Assembly: GCF_001685485.1 (NCBI RefSeq)
Contig: NZ_BDEL01000001.1
Coordinates: 3,283,501-3,347,500, forward strand
Reading direction: 5' to 3'
Origin: Formosa haliotis
Lineage (GTDB): Bacteria > Bacteroidota > Bacteroidia > Flavobacteriales > Flavobacteriaceae
DNA length: 64,000 bases
The notes under the pieces are model-generated. The model ran no database searches and was not told the DNA's origin. It worked only from the letters and a program-made list of their open reading frames with translations. Of the stretch, positions 46,651 to 55,782 are shown one piece after another; the stretch's first letter is position 1, and every line of letters begins with the position of its first letter. Made by a program: the position numbers and the translations under genes.

Positions 46651-46679
46651 AAAAAAAGGGAAGCCGAAGCCTCCCTTAT
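46651..46679 (-). terminator. Intrinsic terminator of the symporter gene
   Basis: On the minus strand: AAGGGAGGC, TTCG tetraloop, GCTTCCCTT followed by TTTTT. Nine-bp stem with one G-U pair, 18 bases after the symporter stop codon. Confidence 0.9.
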
Positions 46680-46696
46680 ATAAATGCATTGGACGA

Positions 46697-48349
46697 TTAA
46701 TTCCAGAACAAGCTATAAAGCATAACTAAAATAATCATCACGGCAAATGCTCCAATATTAAATGTCGGACTCGTTTTAAATGTTTCCTTTTTAATTTCAA
46801 TACCCTTGGCGTCATCGGCTCCATTATGCTGAATTAAACTAGCAATTGCAATAACAATCATGGTCAAGATAAATGTGTATCCCATTTGATCCATAAAAGG
46901 GACATCTACAAAAAACGGACTTGTAGACCATTGGTGAGATGCAACTTTGAAATATAGCGCGATTGGAATGGATGCTAAGGCTCCAATAATAGCAGCTTTG
47001 TTTGTTGTTTTCTTCCAGAATAAACCTAAAATAAATACAGCTAAAATACCTGGACTTACAATTCCTGTATATTCTTGAATAAATTGAAACGCTTGGTCAA
47101 TCCCTCCTAAAAGAGGCGCCATAATACATGCAATAACTAAAGCAACAGCTGCAGAAATTCTACCCATGTTTACAGTTTGCTTAGAACTCGCATTTTTATT
47201 GATGTATTGCTTGTAAATATCCATTGTATAAATGGTAGATGTCGAATTTAGCATCGATGCTAAAGACGATACTATCGCGGCTGCCAACGCGGCAAAAGCG
47301 ACACCTTTTAATCCTGTTGGTAGAAATTGTAATAACCACGGGTAGGCTTTATCAGCTTGTTCTAGAGATGGCAAATTCTTTAATCCAGCTTCTCCCAAAC
47401 TTGCTAAAATTTCAGGGTCGTTTACCATGACATAAGCTGCAATTCCTGGAATTACAACAATTAAAGGGATAATTAATTTTAAGAAAGCAGCTAGTAAAAT
47501 ACCTTTTTGTGCTTCTCTTAAAGATTTAGCAGCTAAAGTTCGTTGTATAATATATTGGTTGAATCCCCAATAGTATAAATTCGCAACCCACATACCTCCA
47601 ACTAATACGCCAATTCCTGGTAAGTTTTTGTATTCCGGGTTCGATTTATCTAATATCATGGCAAAACGATCAGGCACTTCTTCGTATACAACTTTAAGTC
47701 CTTCCATCATACCATGTCCTCCAGAAACCGTATTTAATGCTAAGTAGGTTGTAGCAAGGCCTCCAAGGACTAAAAACACCACTTGAATCACGTCGGTCCA
47801 AGCAACTGCCGAGAGTCCACCATATAAGGAATAAGCAGCTGCAAACAGTGCTAAACCTATAACTCCATATATCATTGGTATTCCCATAATGGTTTCCAAT
47901 GCTAATGAGCCTAAATATAATACCGAGGCTAAATTAACAAAAACATATAGGGCTATCCAGAATATGGCGAGTATGGTTTTTAAGTTTGTAGAATATCGTT
48001 TTTCAACGAATTCTGGAATGGTATATAACCCTTTTTCAATGAAAATAGGAAGAAAATATTTTCCAACTATTAGTAAAGTTAAAGCGGCCATCCATTCATA
48101 AGAAGCAATAGCCAGTCCGGAAGCGAAGCCAGATCCAGACATACCTATAAATTGTTCGGCAGAAATATTTGCAGCAATTAAAGAGGCCCCAATGGCCCAC
48201 CATGGTAAAGATTTACCTGCTAGAAAATAATCTTCGGCATTTTTTTCATGTCCTTTTTTGTCTCTCGACATCCATAATCCTACACCTAAAATAAGGATAG
48301 CATACGCCACGAAGATGAAATAATCTAAAAATTCAAATTGAGTAGTCAT
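46697..48349 (-). CDS. Sodium/solute symporter (SSS family, SGLT-like)
   Basis: 550-residue inner-membrane transporter with about 14 hydrophobic helices. Begins LDYFIFVAYAILILGVGLWMSR; family segments are YFLAGKSLPWWAIGASLIAANISAEQFIGMSGSGF, GGLSAVAWTDVIQVVFLVLGG, YWGFNQYIIQRTLAAKS and AALAAAIVSSLASMLNSTSTIYTMD (sodium-site helix). These match SGLT-type sodium-glucose/galactose carriers. Adjacent on the same strand to GH3 and GH16, so import of released glucose is the likely role. No SusC/SusD pair is seen in the window. Confidence 0.92.
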   Translation of the reverse strand: MTTQFEFLDYFIFVAYAILILGVGLWMSRDKKGHEKNAEDYFLAGKSLPWWAIGASLIAANISAEQFIGMSGSGFASGLAIASYEWMAALTLLIVGKYFLPIFIEKGLYTIPEFVEKRYSTNLKTILAIFWIALYVFVNLASVLYLGSLALETIMGIPMIYGVIGLALFAAAYSLYGGLSAVAWTDVIQVVFLVLGGLATTYLALNTVSGGHGMMEGLKVVYEEVPDRFAMILDKSNPEYKNLPGIGVLVGGMWVANLYYWGFNQYIIQRTLAAKSLREAQKGILLAAFLKLIIPLIVVIPGIAAYVMVNDPEILASLGEAGLKNLPSLEQADKAYPWLLQFLPTGLKGVAFAALAAAIVSSLASMLNSTSTIYTMDIYKQYINKNASSKQTVNMGRISAAVALVIACIMAPLLGGIDQAFQFIQEYTGIVSPGILAVFILGLFWKKTTNKAAIIGALASIPIALYFKVASHQWSTSPFFVDVPFMDQMGYTFILTMIVIAIASLIQHNGADDAKGIEIKKETFKTSPTFNIGAFAVMIILVMLYSLFWN

Positions 48350-48487
48350 AATTAGTTATTGGTTAGTTTGTTGTGTGGTAAATATAGCAAAATATCGTAA
48401 AAATTTATTTCAAGGGTGTCATTTGACTCGCTTTTGATGTCTATGTTGTTGTTTTTTAGTTATTTATGAAGGTAAAAATCTCAAATA

Positions 48488-48535
48488 AAAAATAAGCACA
48501 ATTTAATACAACGTTTTCGAAACCTGCTTATTTTT
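48488..48535. terminator. Hairpin between symporter and lipocalin genes
   Basis: AAAAATAAGCA (48488-48498) pairs with TGCTTATTTTT (48525-48535), 11 bp with a 26-base loop. It lies between two divergent genes, so it is not the end of either; it may be a structured leader or a remnant. Function unknown. Confidence 0.35.
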
Positions 48536-48633
48536 AGGAATTCAATCAATAAAGGCAGAGTTCTTATCGATTAAATCAAAAAAACTGTATGTAAATTACT
48601 AAAATTACAATCTGTTTAAAAACTAATTTAATT

Positions 48634-49173
48634 ATGAAAACTATATTCCATGAAATAAAGAAACCCTTAGTATTAATAATGATGTTATTTTTTTGTTTTT
48701 CATGTGCAACTATACCTAAAAATGCTAAGGCTGTATTAGGGTTCGAGAAATCTAAATATTTGGGAAAATGGTATGAAATCGCACGATTGGATTTTAAGTA
48801 TGAAAAAAACTTAAATAATACCACAGCAGAATATTCATTAAATCCAGACCAGTCGATAAAGGTTGAAAACAAGGGCTATAATTATAAAAAGGAAAAATGG
48901 GAATCTTCAACCGGTCGAGCGAAATTTGTTGAAGCCGATTCCATAGCTAAACTTAAGGTCTCCTTTTTCGGTCCGTTTTATTCGGGCTATAATGTAATAG
49001 CTGTAGAAAACGATTATTCTTATGCTTTGGTTGCTGGAAAAAGTTTAGATTATTTATGGATTTTATCACGAGAAGAAACAATTCCCGAATCAATTAAAAC
49101 CAAATTTCTAGAACAAGCCAAAACGATAGGTTACGATACAACCGATTTAATTTGGGTAGAACATAATAAATAA
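48634..49173 (+). CDS. blc: Lipocalin-family lipoprotein (Blc-like)
   Basis: 179 residues. Lipoprotein signal with acceptor Cys24 (LFFCFSCATIPKN). The lipocalin hallmark GKWYEIARLD is at 44-53 and TTAEYSLNPDQSIKVENKGYN and YLWILSREETIPES follow, matching bacterial outer-membrane lipocalin Blc, which binds lipids or lysophospholipids. Anchored in the envelope. Standalone gene with no functional partner nearby. Confidence 0.92.
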   Translation: MKTIFHEIKKPLVLIMMLFFCFSCATIPKNAKAVLGFEKSKYLGKWYEIARLDFKYEKNLNNTTAEYSLNPDQSIKVENKGYNYKKEKWESSTGRAKFVEADSIAKLKVSFFGPFYSGYNVIAVENDYSYALVAGKSLDYLWILSREETIPESIKTKFLEQAKTIGYDTTDLIWVEHNK

Positions 49174-49281
49174 TAAACCTATCATATTGTTGTTGTATTG
49201 TTATTTTTTTATTGAAGAATTTATAAACTTTTTGCATATTTACAGTATCGCTTAAATATTAATCAATAACGATAGAACAAT

Positions 49282-49968
49282 ATGAAAAAATTAGTTGCAG
49301 AATTTATAGGAACCATGTGGCTGGTATTAGGAGGTTGCGGTAGTGCTGTTTTAGCAGCCGGTTACCCAGAATTAGGGATTGGCTTTGTAGGAGTTGCCAT
49401 GGCATTTGGATTAACAGTATTAACCATGGCGTATGCTATAGGACATATTTCAGGTTGTCATTTAAATCCGGCTGTTTCAATTGGTTTAGCCGTAGGTGGC
49501 AGATTCGATAAAAAAGAACTTGTACCTTATATCATAGCCCAAGTTCTTGGTGGTATTTTAGGAGCAGGAATTTTATATGCTATTGCATCGGGGAAAGCTG
49601 GTTTCGAACTTGGCGGATTTGCAGCCAATGGGTATGGCGAACATTCTCCAGACGGTTATAATATGATGTCGGCATTAGTTACCGAGGTGGTAATGACCTT
49701 TATGTTTTTAATAATAATTCTTGGTGCAACACACTCTAAGGCTCCAAAAGGATTTGGAGGTTTAGCCATTGGTTTAGGTTTAACATTAATTCACCTAATA
49801 AGTATCCCTGTTACTAATACATCTGTAAACCCTGCGCGTAGTACTAGTCAGGCTTTATTTGTGGGAGATTGGGCTTTGGGTCAATTGTGGTTGTTTTGGG
49901 TTGCACCAATAGTAGGAGCTATTTTGGCTGGACTAGTTTATAAATTTATTTCTCCAGAAAAAGTGTAG
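49282..49968 (+). CDS. aqpZ: Aquaporin Z
   Basis: Water channel in the inner membrane, 228 residues, six helices and two half-helices. NPA motifs: HLNPAVSIG (62-64) and [10 protein letters not shown] (183-185). The narrow selectivity filter of water-specific channels is suggested by the residues near [17 protein letters not shown] (His, Thr, Arg). Followed by a 55-residue membrane protein, with a terminator after that. Confidence 0.95.
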   Translation: MKKLVAEFIGTMWLVLGGCGSAVLAAGYPELGIGFVGVAMAFGLTVLTMAYAIGHISGCHLNPAVSIGLAVGGRFDKKELVPYIIAQVLGGILGAGILYAIASGKAGFELGGFAANGYGEHSPDGYNMMSALVTEVVMTFMFLIIILGATHSKAPKGFGGLAIGLGLTLIHLISIPVTNTSVNPARSTSQALFVGDWALGQLWLFWVAPIVGAILAGLVYKFISPEKV

Positions 49969-50053
49969 ACTTTTGTAAGTGAAACTAACGTTGTTTTTAT
50001 TTTGCAAATTATCTGATATTTAATATCTTAGAATACTAACTATTAAAAATTAA

Positions 50054-50224
<171 letters not shown>

Positions 50225-50246
50225 GACTTAATTTTGTTATTCAAAT

Positions 50247-50287
50247 AAAAATCTACTTTCAAGAACTAGTTTTGGGAGTAGATTTTT
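50247..50287 (+). terminator. Intrinsic terminator after aqpZ and small membrane gene
   Basis: 11-bp stem AAAAATCTACT (50247-50257) with AGTAGATTTTT (50277-50287), followed by ATTTTTAC. Confidence 0.85.
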
Positions 50288-50316
50288 ATTTTTACCTAAA
50301 ATTCATAGTATTCAAT

Positions 50317-50862
50317 ATGGGAAAAAAGACTAATCACATTTCAAAAAGGATACAATCTTTTATAAGTAAACAGAACATGTTTTTTGTTGGAACTGCTGCC
50401 GATGAAGGTCGGGTAAACATTTCACCAAAGGGGATGGATAGTTTCCGAGTTATTAATAAAAATAAAATTATTTGGTTGAATCTTACTGGAAGCGGAAACG
50501 AAACGGCTGCTCATCTTTTAAAGCATAATAGAATGACAATAATGTTTTGTGCTTTCGAAGGGAATCCGCTTATCCTAAGACTTTATGGAACGGCTAAAAT
50601 TTTTCATCCACGAGATAGTGAATTTAATACGTATATATCGCATTTTCCTACTACAGTAGGGGCGCGTCAGATTATTGAAATGGATGTGGATTTGGTGCAG
50701 ACTTCTTGTGGCTTTGCAGTACCGCTTATGGAATATAAAGCAGATCGGGACACTCTTGTAGAGTGGTCTGAAGAGAAAGGGCAGAAGGGCATAGAAGAAT
50801 ATTGGATTGAAAAAAACTCGGAAAGCATAGATGGGTTTGAAACCAAAATTACTAATAACTAA
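50317..50862 (+). CDS. Pyridoxamine 5'-phosphate oxidase-family protein
   Basis: 181 residues from ATG 50317 (an upstream TTG frame start lies inside the terminator). FMN-binding split-barrel: QNMFFVGTAADEGRVNISPKGMDSF near 20-45, KIIWLNLTGSGNETAAHLLKHNRMTIMFCAFEG and LRLYGTAKI. Probably binds a flavin or F420-like cofactor; the substrate is unknown, and it is not PdxH itself, which has a conserved C-terminal segment not seen here. Confidence 0.85.
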   Translation: MGKKTNHISKRIQSFISKQNMFFVGTAADEGRVNISPKGMDSFRVINKNKIIWLNLTGSGNETAAHLLKHNRMTIMFCAFEGNPLILRLYGTAKIFHPRDSEFNTYISHFPTTVGARQIIEMDVDLVQTSCGFAVPLMEYKADRDTLVEWSEEKGQKGIEEYWIEKNSESIDGFETKITNN

Positions 50863-50870
50863 AGTTTAGT

Positions 50871-52115
50871 ATGACTACTCATCTCGCCATAGCGTACTCT
50901 AAAATACCAACGCCAAACACTGTTATTGAATATATTACCCAGAGTGATAATCCTTTGCTATCGGAATATAAGGGAAAACAGGGCACTTTTCTATCGAACG
51001 CTATTTTAGATGAATTTGTAAAAGCAGAATTACTTCACGATGAATATACCTTAACCCAAGACACTAAGCGTAAACTATTATCGCTTTCTAGTGGCGAACG
51101 TAAAAAAGCTTTTTTTGAATATGTGTTGCAAGACAAACCGGAGTTTTTAGTCGTTGTTAATCCATTTGATGCCTTAGACGTTGCTAATGTTGCCGAATTA
51201 AAAAAGCGTATCACGATCCTCTCGGAAACGATTCCTATCGTTCAATTTTTTAGTAGAAAAAACGATATTTTACCGTTCGTTCAGTTTGTTTTAAAGCTTA
51301 ATGAGGATACGTTTAGCCTGCAGCCCATTACCGACTTTTTAGATGTTGAAGGGCGAAAACCAGATTTTCAGTTTAAGAATCCTATTCCGCAACCCATTTC
51401 GAAGCCTAATCGATCTTATCCTGCAATTTTAGTCGATTTAAAAAAAGTTAATGTTAGTTATAACGACAAACCTATTTTAAAAGATATAGATTGGACTATC
51501 AAAAAAGGTGAATTCTGGGAATTAAAAGGGGCAAACGGCACTGGAAAGTCTACCTTATTAACCATGATGATAGGCGATAATCCGAAAGCTTACGGGCAAG
51601 AGGTTTATTTATTTGGAAAGAAAAGGGGATCTGGAGAAACGGTTTGGGATATTAAACGCAACATGGGCTATTTTACGCCAAGCATGATGCATTTATTTAA
51701 CGGGCAACATTCTGCTTTAAATATGATTATTTCAGGGTTAAAAGATAGTATCGGATTGTACCAAAAACCTACAGATTTAGAAGTCGATTTAGGAAAAAAA
51801 TGGTTAAAACTAATAGGTTTAGATACCTTAAAAAATGAAAACTATTATTATTTATCTGAAACGAATAAGCGTTTAATTTTAATATGCCGGGCCATGATTA
51901 AACATCCGCCTTTAATTATCTTAGATGAGCCTACGGTTGGATTAGACGATACAGGAGCTTTGGTGTTTATTAATTTGGTTCAGAAAATTGCTAAAGAAAG
52001 TAAGACGTCTATTTTATATGTCTCTCATAAAACAGAAGCAGCTTTAAAACCCAAGCATGTATATCTTTTAGAAAAAACGAAAAACGGATCGATTGGTAAG
52101 ATTGTTCAGCCTTAA
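50871..52115 (+). CDS. Tandem ABC ATPase (ModF-like), first half degenerate
   Basis: 414 residues, two ABC halves with no membrane part. The second half is complete: Walker A LKGANGTGKSTLLTM, signature-like YYLSETNKRLILICRAM and Walker B LIILDEPTVGLDD, H-loop YVSHKTEAALK. The first half keeps LSLSSGERKKAFFEYVLQ and a Walker-B-like FLVVVNPFDALD but lacks Walker A. The layout matches ModF/PhrA-like proteins whose role is unclear. Only 8 bases after the oxidase-like gene. Confidence 0.83.
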   Translation: MTTHLAIAYSKIPTPNTVIEYITQSDNPLLSEYKGKQGTFLSNAILDEFVKAELLHDEYTLTQDTKRKLLSLSSGERKKAFFEYVLQDKPEFLVVVNPFDALDVANVAELKKRITILSETIPIVQFFSRKNDILPFVQFVLKLNEDTFSLQPITDFLDVEGRKPDFQFKNPIPQPISKPNRSYPAILVDLKKVNVSYNDKPILKDIDWTIKKGEFWELKGANGTGKSTLLTMMIGDNPKAYGQEVYLFGKKRGSGETVWDIKRNMGYFTPSMMHLFNGQHSALNMIISGLKDSIGLYQKPTDLEVDLGKKWLKLIGLDTLKNENYYYLSETNKRLILICRAMIKHPPLIILDEPTVGLDDTGALVFINLVQKIAKESKTSILYVSHKTEAALKPKHVYLLEKTKNGSIGKIVQP

Positions 52116-52136
52116 ATAGTAAGCGAAAAAATGTAA

Positions 52137-53336
52137 ATGATAGAAAAAAACACAAGTAATTCGGTACACGTTCCAAAATATATTTTACCGCTTATAATCG
52201 TATCTCAATTTTGCTGTACATCACTTTGGTTTGCGGGAAATGGGGTCATGGATGCGCTAATAGAAACTAACCATTTAGAGGCTTCGGTATTAAGTTTTTT
52301 AACTTCGGCAGTACAGTTTGGTTTTATATTAGGGACCTTTGTTTTTGCTTTGTTTTCCATTTCAGATCGGTTTTCACCTTCAAAAGTTTTTATGATGAGT
52401 GCCATACTAGCGGCATGTTTCAATTGTGGGTTAGTATTAGAAAATCAACCGCTTATAATTTTACTTTTATTACGATTTTTTACGGGTTTTTTTCTTGCGG
52501 GTATCTACCCTGTAGGGATGAAAATCGCCGCCGATTATTACCATCAAGGATTAGGGAAAGCCTTGGGGTTTTTAGTAGGAGCATTAGTTTTGGGAACGGC
52601 TTTTCCACATCTTTTAAGTAATGTCTTGCAGCAATTTCCATGGCAAATGGTTATTTATACCACTTCGCTACTTTCGGTTTTAGGGGGAGTGCTTATTGTT
52701 TTGTTTGTTCCCGACGGACCGTTTCGGAAATCGAGCTCGAAGGTAGATGTAACTATTCTTTCTAAGCTGTTTAAAGACCGTGAATTTAAGGCTGCTGCCT
52801 TTGGTTATTTTGGTCATATGTGGGAGCTTTATGCCTTTTGGGCTTTTACACCTATACTTTTAAAAACGTATAATGTGTTGCATCCAGGAACCAATTTAAA
52901 TATTGCATTGTATTCCTTTATCATTATAGCTAGTGGCACACTAAGTTGTTGTGTTAGCGGTATTATGTCGAAAATAAAAGGTTTAAAACGCTCTGCCTAT
53001 TACATATTGTTAGCCTCAACCGTGTGTTGTTTGATATCTCCGTTTTTTTTCTACATTAATTCAGCTTCATTGTTTGTGCTGTTTTTAATATTTTGGGGTA
53101 TGGTGGTTGTGGCCGATTCTCCATTGTTTTCAACTTTAGTAGCGTATAATACACGACCAGAAACCAAAGGAAGTGCTTTAACGATAGTGAATTGTATTGG
53201 GTTTTCTATTACTATTATTAGTATTCAGACCTTAGGATTTTTACAAACTATAATGCATCCTATGTTTATGTTTGTGTTTTTAGCGATTGGCCCAATATTA
53301 GGTTTAATAGCTTTAAATAAGAGTAAAGCTAGGTAA
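52137..53336 (+). CDS. MFS transporter
   Basis: 399-residue inner-membrane protein with about 12 helices. Starts VPKYILPLIIVSQFCCTSLWFAGNG; the MFS A-motif region GTFVFALFSISDRFSPSKVF and the TM5 segment FTGFFLAGIYPVGMKIAADYYHQGLGKALGFLVG are clear. The nitrate-porter/sugar-porter type is not determinable. The gene lies 21 bases after the ABC ATPase; substrate unknown. Confidence 0.87.
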   Translation: MIEKNTSNSVHVPKYILPLIIVSQFCCTSLWFAGNGVMDALIETNHLEASVLSFLTSAVQFGFILGTFVFALFSISDRFSPSKVFMMSAILAACFNCGLVLENQPLIILLLLRFFTGFFLAGIYPVGMKIAADYYHQGLGKALGFLVGALVLGTAFPHLLSNVLQQFPWQMVIYTTSLLSVLGGVLIVLFVPDGPFRKSSSKVDVTILSKLFKDREFKAAAFGYFGHMWELYAFWAFTPILLKTYNVLHPGTNLNIALYSFIIIASGTLSCCVSGIMSKIKGLKRSAYYILLASTVCCLISPFFFYINSASLFVLFLIFWGMVVVADSPLFSTLVAYNTRPETKGSALTIVNCIGFSITIISIQTLGFLQTIMHPMFMFVFLAIGPILGLIALNKSKAR

Positions 53337-53413
53337 TTATCCTTTTATTTATATTAAACTGAAATTATATGCGAATCCGATTTGTAAATTAATTTCAGTG
53401 CATTCCAGAATTA

Positions 53414-53593
53414 CTATTTTTTTGAAGCATTCAACCTGCGAATCAATAATACAAATACAGCTAAATTGAATACAATAAGGACTAATCCTAGAATCTTAGG
53501 ATTTGAGATCGTATACCAATTAAAAACTTGATTTAATCCGAATACGATTAAGCACAAACCTGATAGTAAAAGTAAGAGTGTCTCGCGTTTCAT
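53414..53593 (-). CDS. Small two-helix membrane protein
   Basis: 59-residue ORF: MKRETLLLLLSGLCLIVFGL, NWYTISNPKILGLVLIVFNL, then AVFVLLIRRLNASKK. Two hydrophobic helices joined by a short polar loop and a basic C-terminus, ATG at 53593 and TAG at 53414. Too short to be sure from sequence alone, but the hydrophobic pattern and codon use are gene-like. It lies downstream (minus strand) of the 2OG oxygenase gene by 14 bases, so may be co-transcribed. Confidence 0.6.
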   Translation of the reverse strand: MKRETLLLLLSGLCLIVFGLNQVFNWYTISNPKILGLVLIVFNLAVFVLLIRRLNASKK

Positions 53594-53607
53594 AAGAAAA
53601 AAAGTTA

Positions 53608-54441
53608 TTAGTTGTCTTTTTTATAAACATGTGGATTTTCAACAATTCCTTTTTTGAATATTTTTCTGATATTCATTCTTAAAAAGGAATCTAATTTTAA
53701 AATCTGATTGGTTACAGTTTGTTCAGGACGGCCTCTAAAGGTCGTTACATGAAACCTGTCGGAAGGTTGAAGTGGTTGGTCTGAAAAATAATAATTAGAT
53801 ACACATTGCCTAGAGGCATTGGCAGTAACGGGACTTACCGAATGCCAAGACGCCTGGTGTGTGGCCATAACAATAAGCCGGTTGAATTTTGAATGTACAA
53901 CAACTTGCTTCTTTTTAAGGCCGTTAGGCCAAAGTTCTAAGTGGCCGCCATTATCATCGTTCCAATTCGGACTTACATAAAATAATAAATTTAAAGCACG
54001 CCAACGGTTGCGCTCTATATCGTGAGAATTGTCGAGATGCGGGTTTAAAAATTGACCTTTATGCATGGCCGATAATCCTCCTGCATACAGTTTGTCATCG
54101 GGATATAAATCCTCTATTTTGCAGATGTCACAAATGTGCGATACTATAGTTTTGTCTTGAAACGCATAAATAGCTTCTTCTAAAATAGGGTGATACTTAT
54201 TCATTTGAGCTGCGACATGTTTGTGTTCTCGCAAGCTCTTTTTAAGTGTCATGTCTTCTGGCGAAGGGAAATTTTTATGAATATCATTAACAATGTCTAC
54301 CGGTAAAACATCATCTAAATAAAAATAGCCTATACCGTTTTTAGACGATTCGAATTGGTGCCTTAAGGACTCTTTTTCGGTATTTAGCCGTTCAGAAATT
54401 AAATCTGCTAAACTGTGTCTGTCTACCGTATTACTGTTCAT
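53608..54441 (-). CDS. 2-oxoglutarate/Fe(II)-dependent oxygenase (prolyl-hydroxylase-like)
   Basis: 277 residues with the double-stranded beta-helix signature: metal ligands in FLNPHLDNSHD (His and Asp) and in QASWHSVSPV (second His), and NASRQCVSNYYFSD with the Arg that binds 2-oxoglutarate. The N-terminal part (GIGYFYLDDVLPVDIVNDIHKNFP) is typical of prolyl-4-hydroxylase-like 2OG-Fe(II) oxygenases. Target unknown; in bacteria such enzymes hydroxylate proteins or small metabolites. Confidence 0.85.
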   Translation of the reverse strand: MNSNTVDRHSLADLISERLNTEKESLRHQFESSKNGIGYFYLDDVLPVDIVNDIHKNFPSPEDMTLKKSLREHKHVAAQMNKYHPILEEAIYAFQDKTIVSHICDICKIEDLYPDDKLYAGGLSAMHKGQFLNPHLDNSHDIERNRWRALNLLFYVSPNWNDDNGGHLELWPNGLKKKQVVVHSKFNRLIVMATHQASWHSVSPVTANASRQCVSNYYFSDQPLQPSDRFHVTTFRGRPEQTVTNQILKLDSFLRMNIRKIFKKGIVENPHVYKKDN

Positions 54442-54526
54442 TACTATAATTAATTAAGTCTTTTAAGGCTAGCAGATTTTGAAAAATGCTGTTATTAAAG
54501 AACGATTCAAAACTCTAGAGGATCTA

Positions 54527-55429
54527 CTAAAGCGGATTAGCGCTAAAGGTATCTCCTTGCTGAATATCGCCAGTTTCGAAACCTTTTTTAAACCAACGCA
54601 TACGCTGTGCGGAAGTTCCATGAGTAAAAGAATCGGGAACTACATGGCCTGTAGCTTCTTTTTGTAAACGGTCGTCTCCAATGGCATTGGCAGCATTTAA
54701 AGCTTCTTCTAAATCGCCATCTTCCATCATGTTAGAAATTTCTTGAGAGTGATGTGCCCAAACACCGGCAAAGAAATCGGCTTGAAGCTCTAATCGAACA
54801 GAGTATTTATTGTATTCTACTTCGCTTAACTGACTTCTTAAGCGTTCCATTTTATCTGAAATTCCCATTATTTTCTGAACATGGTGTCCAACTTCATGGG
54901 CAATAACATAGGCTTGGGCAAAATCTCCCGGAGCATTCATTCGTCTCGCCATTTCGTCAAAAAAGCTTAAATCTAAATATAATTTTTCATCACCAGGGCA
55001 ATAGAAAGGTCCCGTAGCACTAGAAGCGGCACCACAAGCAGAGGCAACAGATCCGGTGAAAAGGACTAAAGTAGGCTCTCTGTAATTAGGAATAAGTTGA
55101 TTCCATACATCCTCGGTACTCGCTAAAATGGTTTTACTAAATTGTGCAAGTTCTTCATCTTCTTGTGTTGGAGTATAACTAGAAGATTGTGTTGTAACTG
55201 GACCTCCGCCTAATAACTGACTTACTAAATTCAAAGGGTTAAAACCGGTAACGACACATAAAACAACGGCAATAGCAACGATAATTAAGCCTTTTTTAGA
55301 AAACAATAACTTAACCAATGGTATAAGTAATAAAGGGTTAATACCTCCTAATCCTCTACCTGTACTTGGCCCTCTTTGACCTCTTCTGTCTTCAACATTC
55401 GAACTTTGTCTTTTACCTTGCCATTTCAT
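54527..55429 (-). CDS. Neutral zinc metallopeptidase (YpfJ-like)
   Basis: 300 residues. An N-terminal cytoplasmic tail (KWQGKRQSSNVEDRRGQRG) is followed by one membrane helix near 45-65 and a large domain with FYCPGDEKLYLDLSFFDEM and the zinc motif AYVIAHEVGHHVQK (HExxH). This is the putative neutral zinc metallopeptidase (YpfJ) family, with active site outside the membrane. No substrate is known. Standalone gene. Confidence 0.92.
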   Translation of the reverse strand: MKWQGKRQSSNVEDRRGQRGPSTGRGLGGINPLLLIPLVKLLFSKKGLIIVAIAVVLCVVTGFNPLNLVSQLLGGGPVTTQSSSYTPTQEDEELAQFSKTILASTEDVWNQLIPNYREPTLVLFTGSVASACGAASSATGPFYCPGDEKLYLDLSFFDEMARRMNAPGDFAQAYVIAHEVGHHVQKIMGISDKMERLRSQLSEVEYNKYSVRLELQADFFAGVWAHHSQEISNMMEDGDLEEALNAANAIGDDRLQKEATGHVVPDSFTHGTSAQRMRWFKKGFETGDIQQGDTFSANPL

Positions 55430-55660
55430 AATAACTTGTGCTTTTGTTTAATTCTCTTAAAATAAAATTACTCATTTTTTTAGTACATCTAAAAAGTAAT
55501 TTCGAATAAATTTTTAAATCATTTAACAATATTACCAATAGAATTTAAAAAGTAGGCTAAATAAATTAAATTATTTTGATGCCTTATCCGTTTAGTTGAA
55601 TTTTCGGTGGTAAACAATATATTTTTAGATATAAGGATTGTCTGTTCTCATATTGTAAGT

Positions 55661-55695
55661 AGGATAGCTTTAATAGGGGGGTAAATTGCTATCCT
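55661..55695. other. Isolated hairpin-forming sequence
   Basis: AGGATAGC (55661-55668) and GCTATCCT (55688-55695) form a perfect 8-bp stem around a loop that contains GGGGGG. It lies in a gene-free stretch between the metallopeptidase and the acetate transporter. Could be an operator or small structured RNA; nothing else was found in this gap except the terminator below. Confidence 0.3.
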
Positions 55696-55710
55696 CTTAA
55701 AAATATAAGC

Positions 55711-55748
55711 AAAAAAAATCCCAAAACTAAAGGAAGAATTGGGATTTT
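55711..55748 (-). terminator. Intrinsic terminator of the acetate transporter gene
   Basis: AAAATCCCAA (55715-55724) pairs with TTGGGATTTT (55739-55748); on the minus strand the hairpin is followed by a run of T. Confidence 0.8.
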
Positions 55749-55782
55749 AATACATTATATGTGGTTTTGAACCAAGCGGTAT

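Noticed and set aside
48576..48872. Minus-strand ORF overlapping the lipocalin gene
   Set aside because: The plus-strand lipocalin has a lipobox and GxW motif; the antisense frame has neither signal nor family features.
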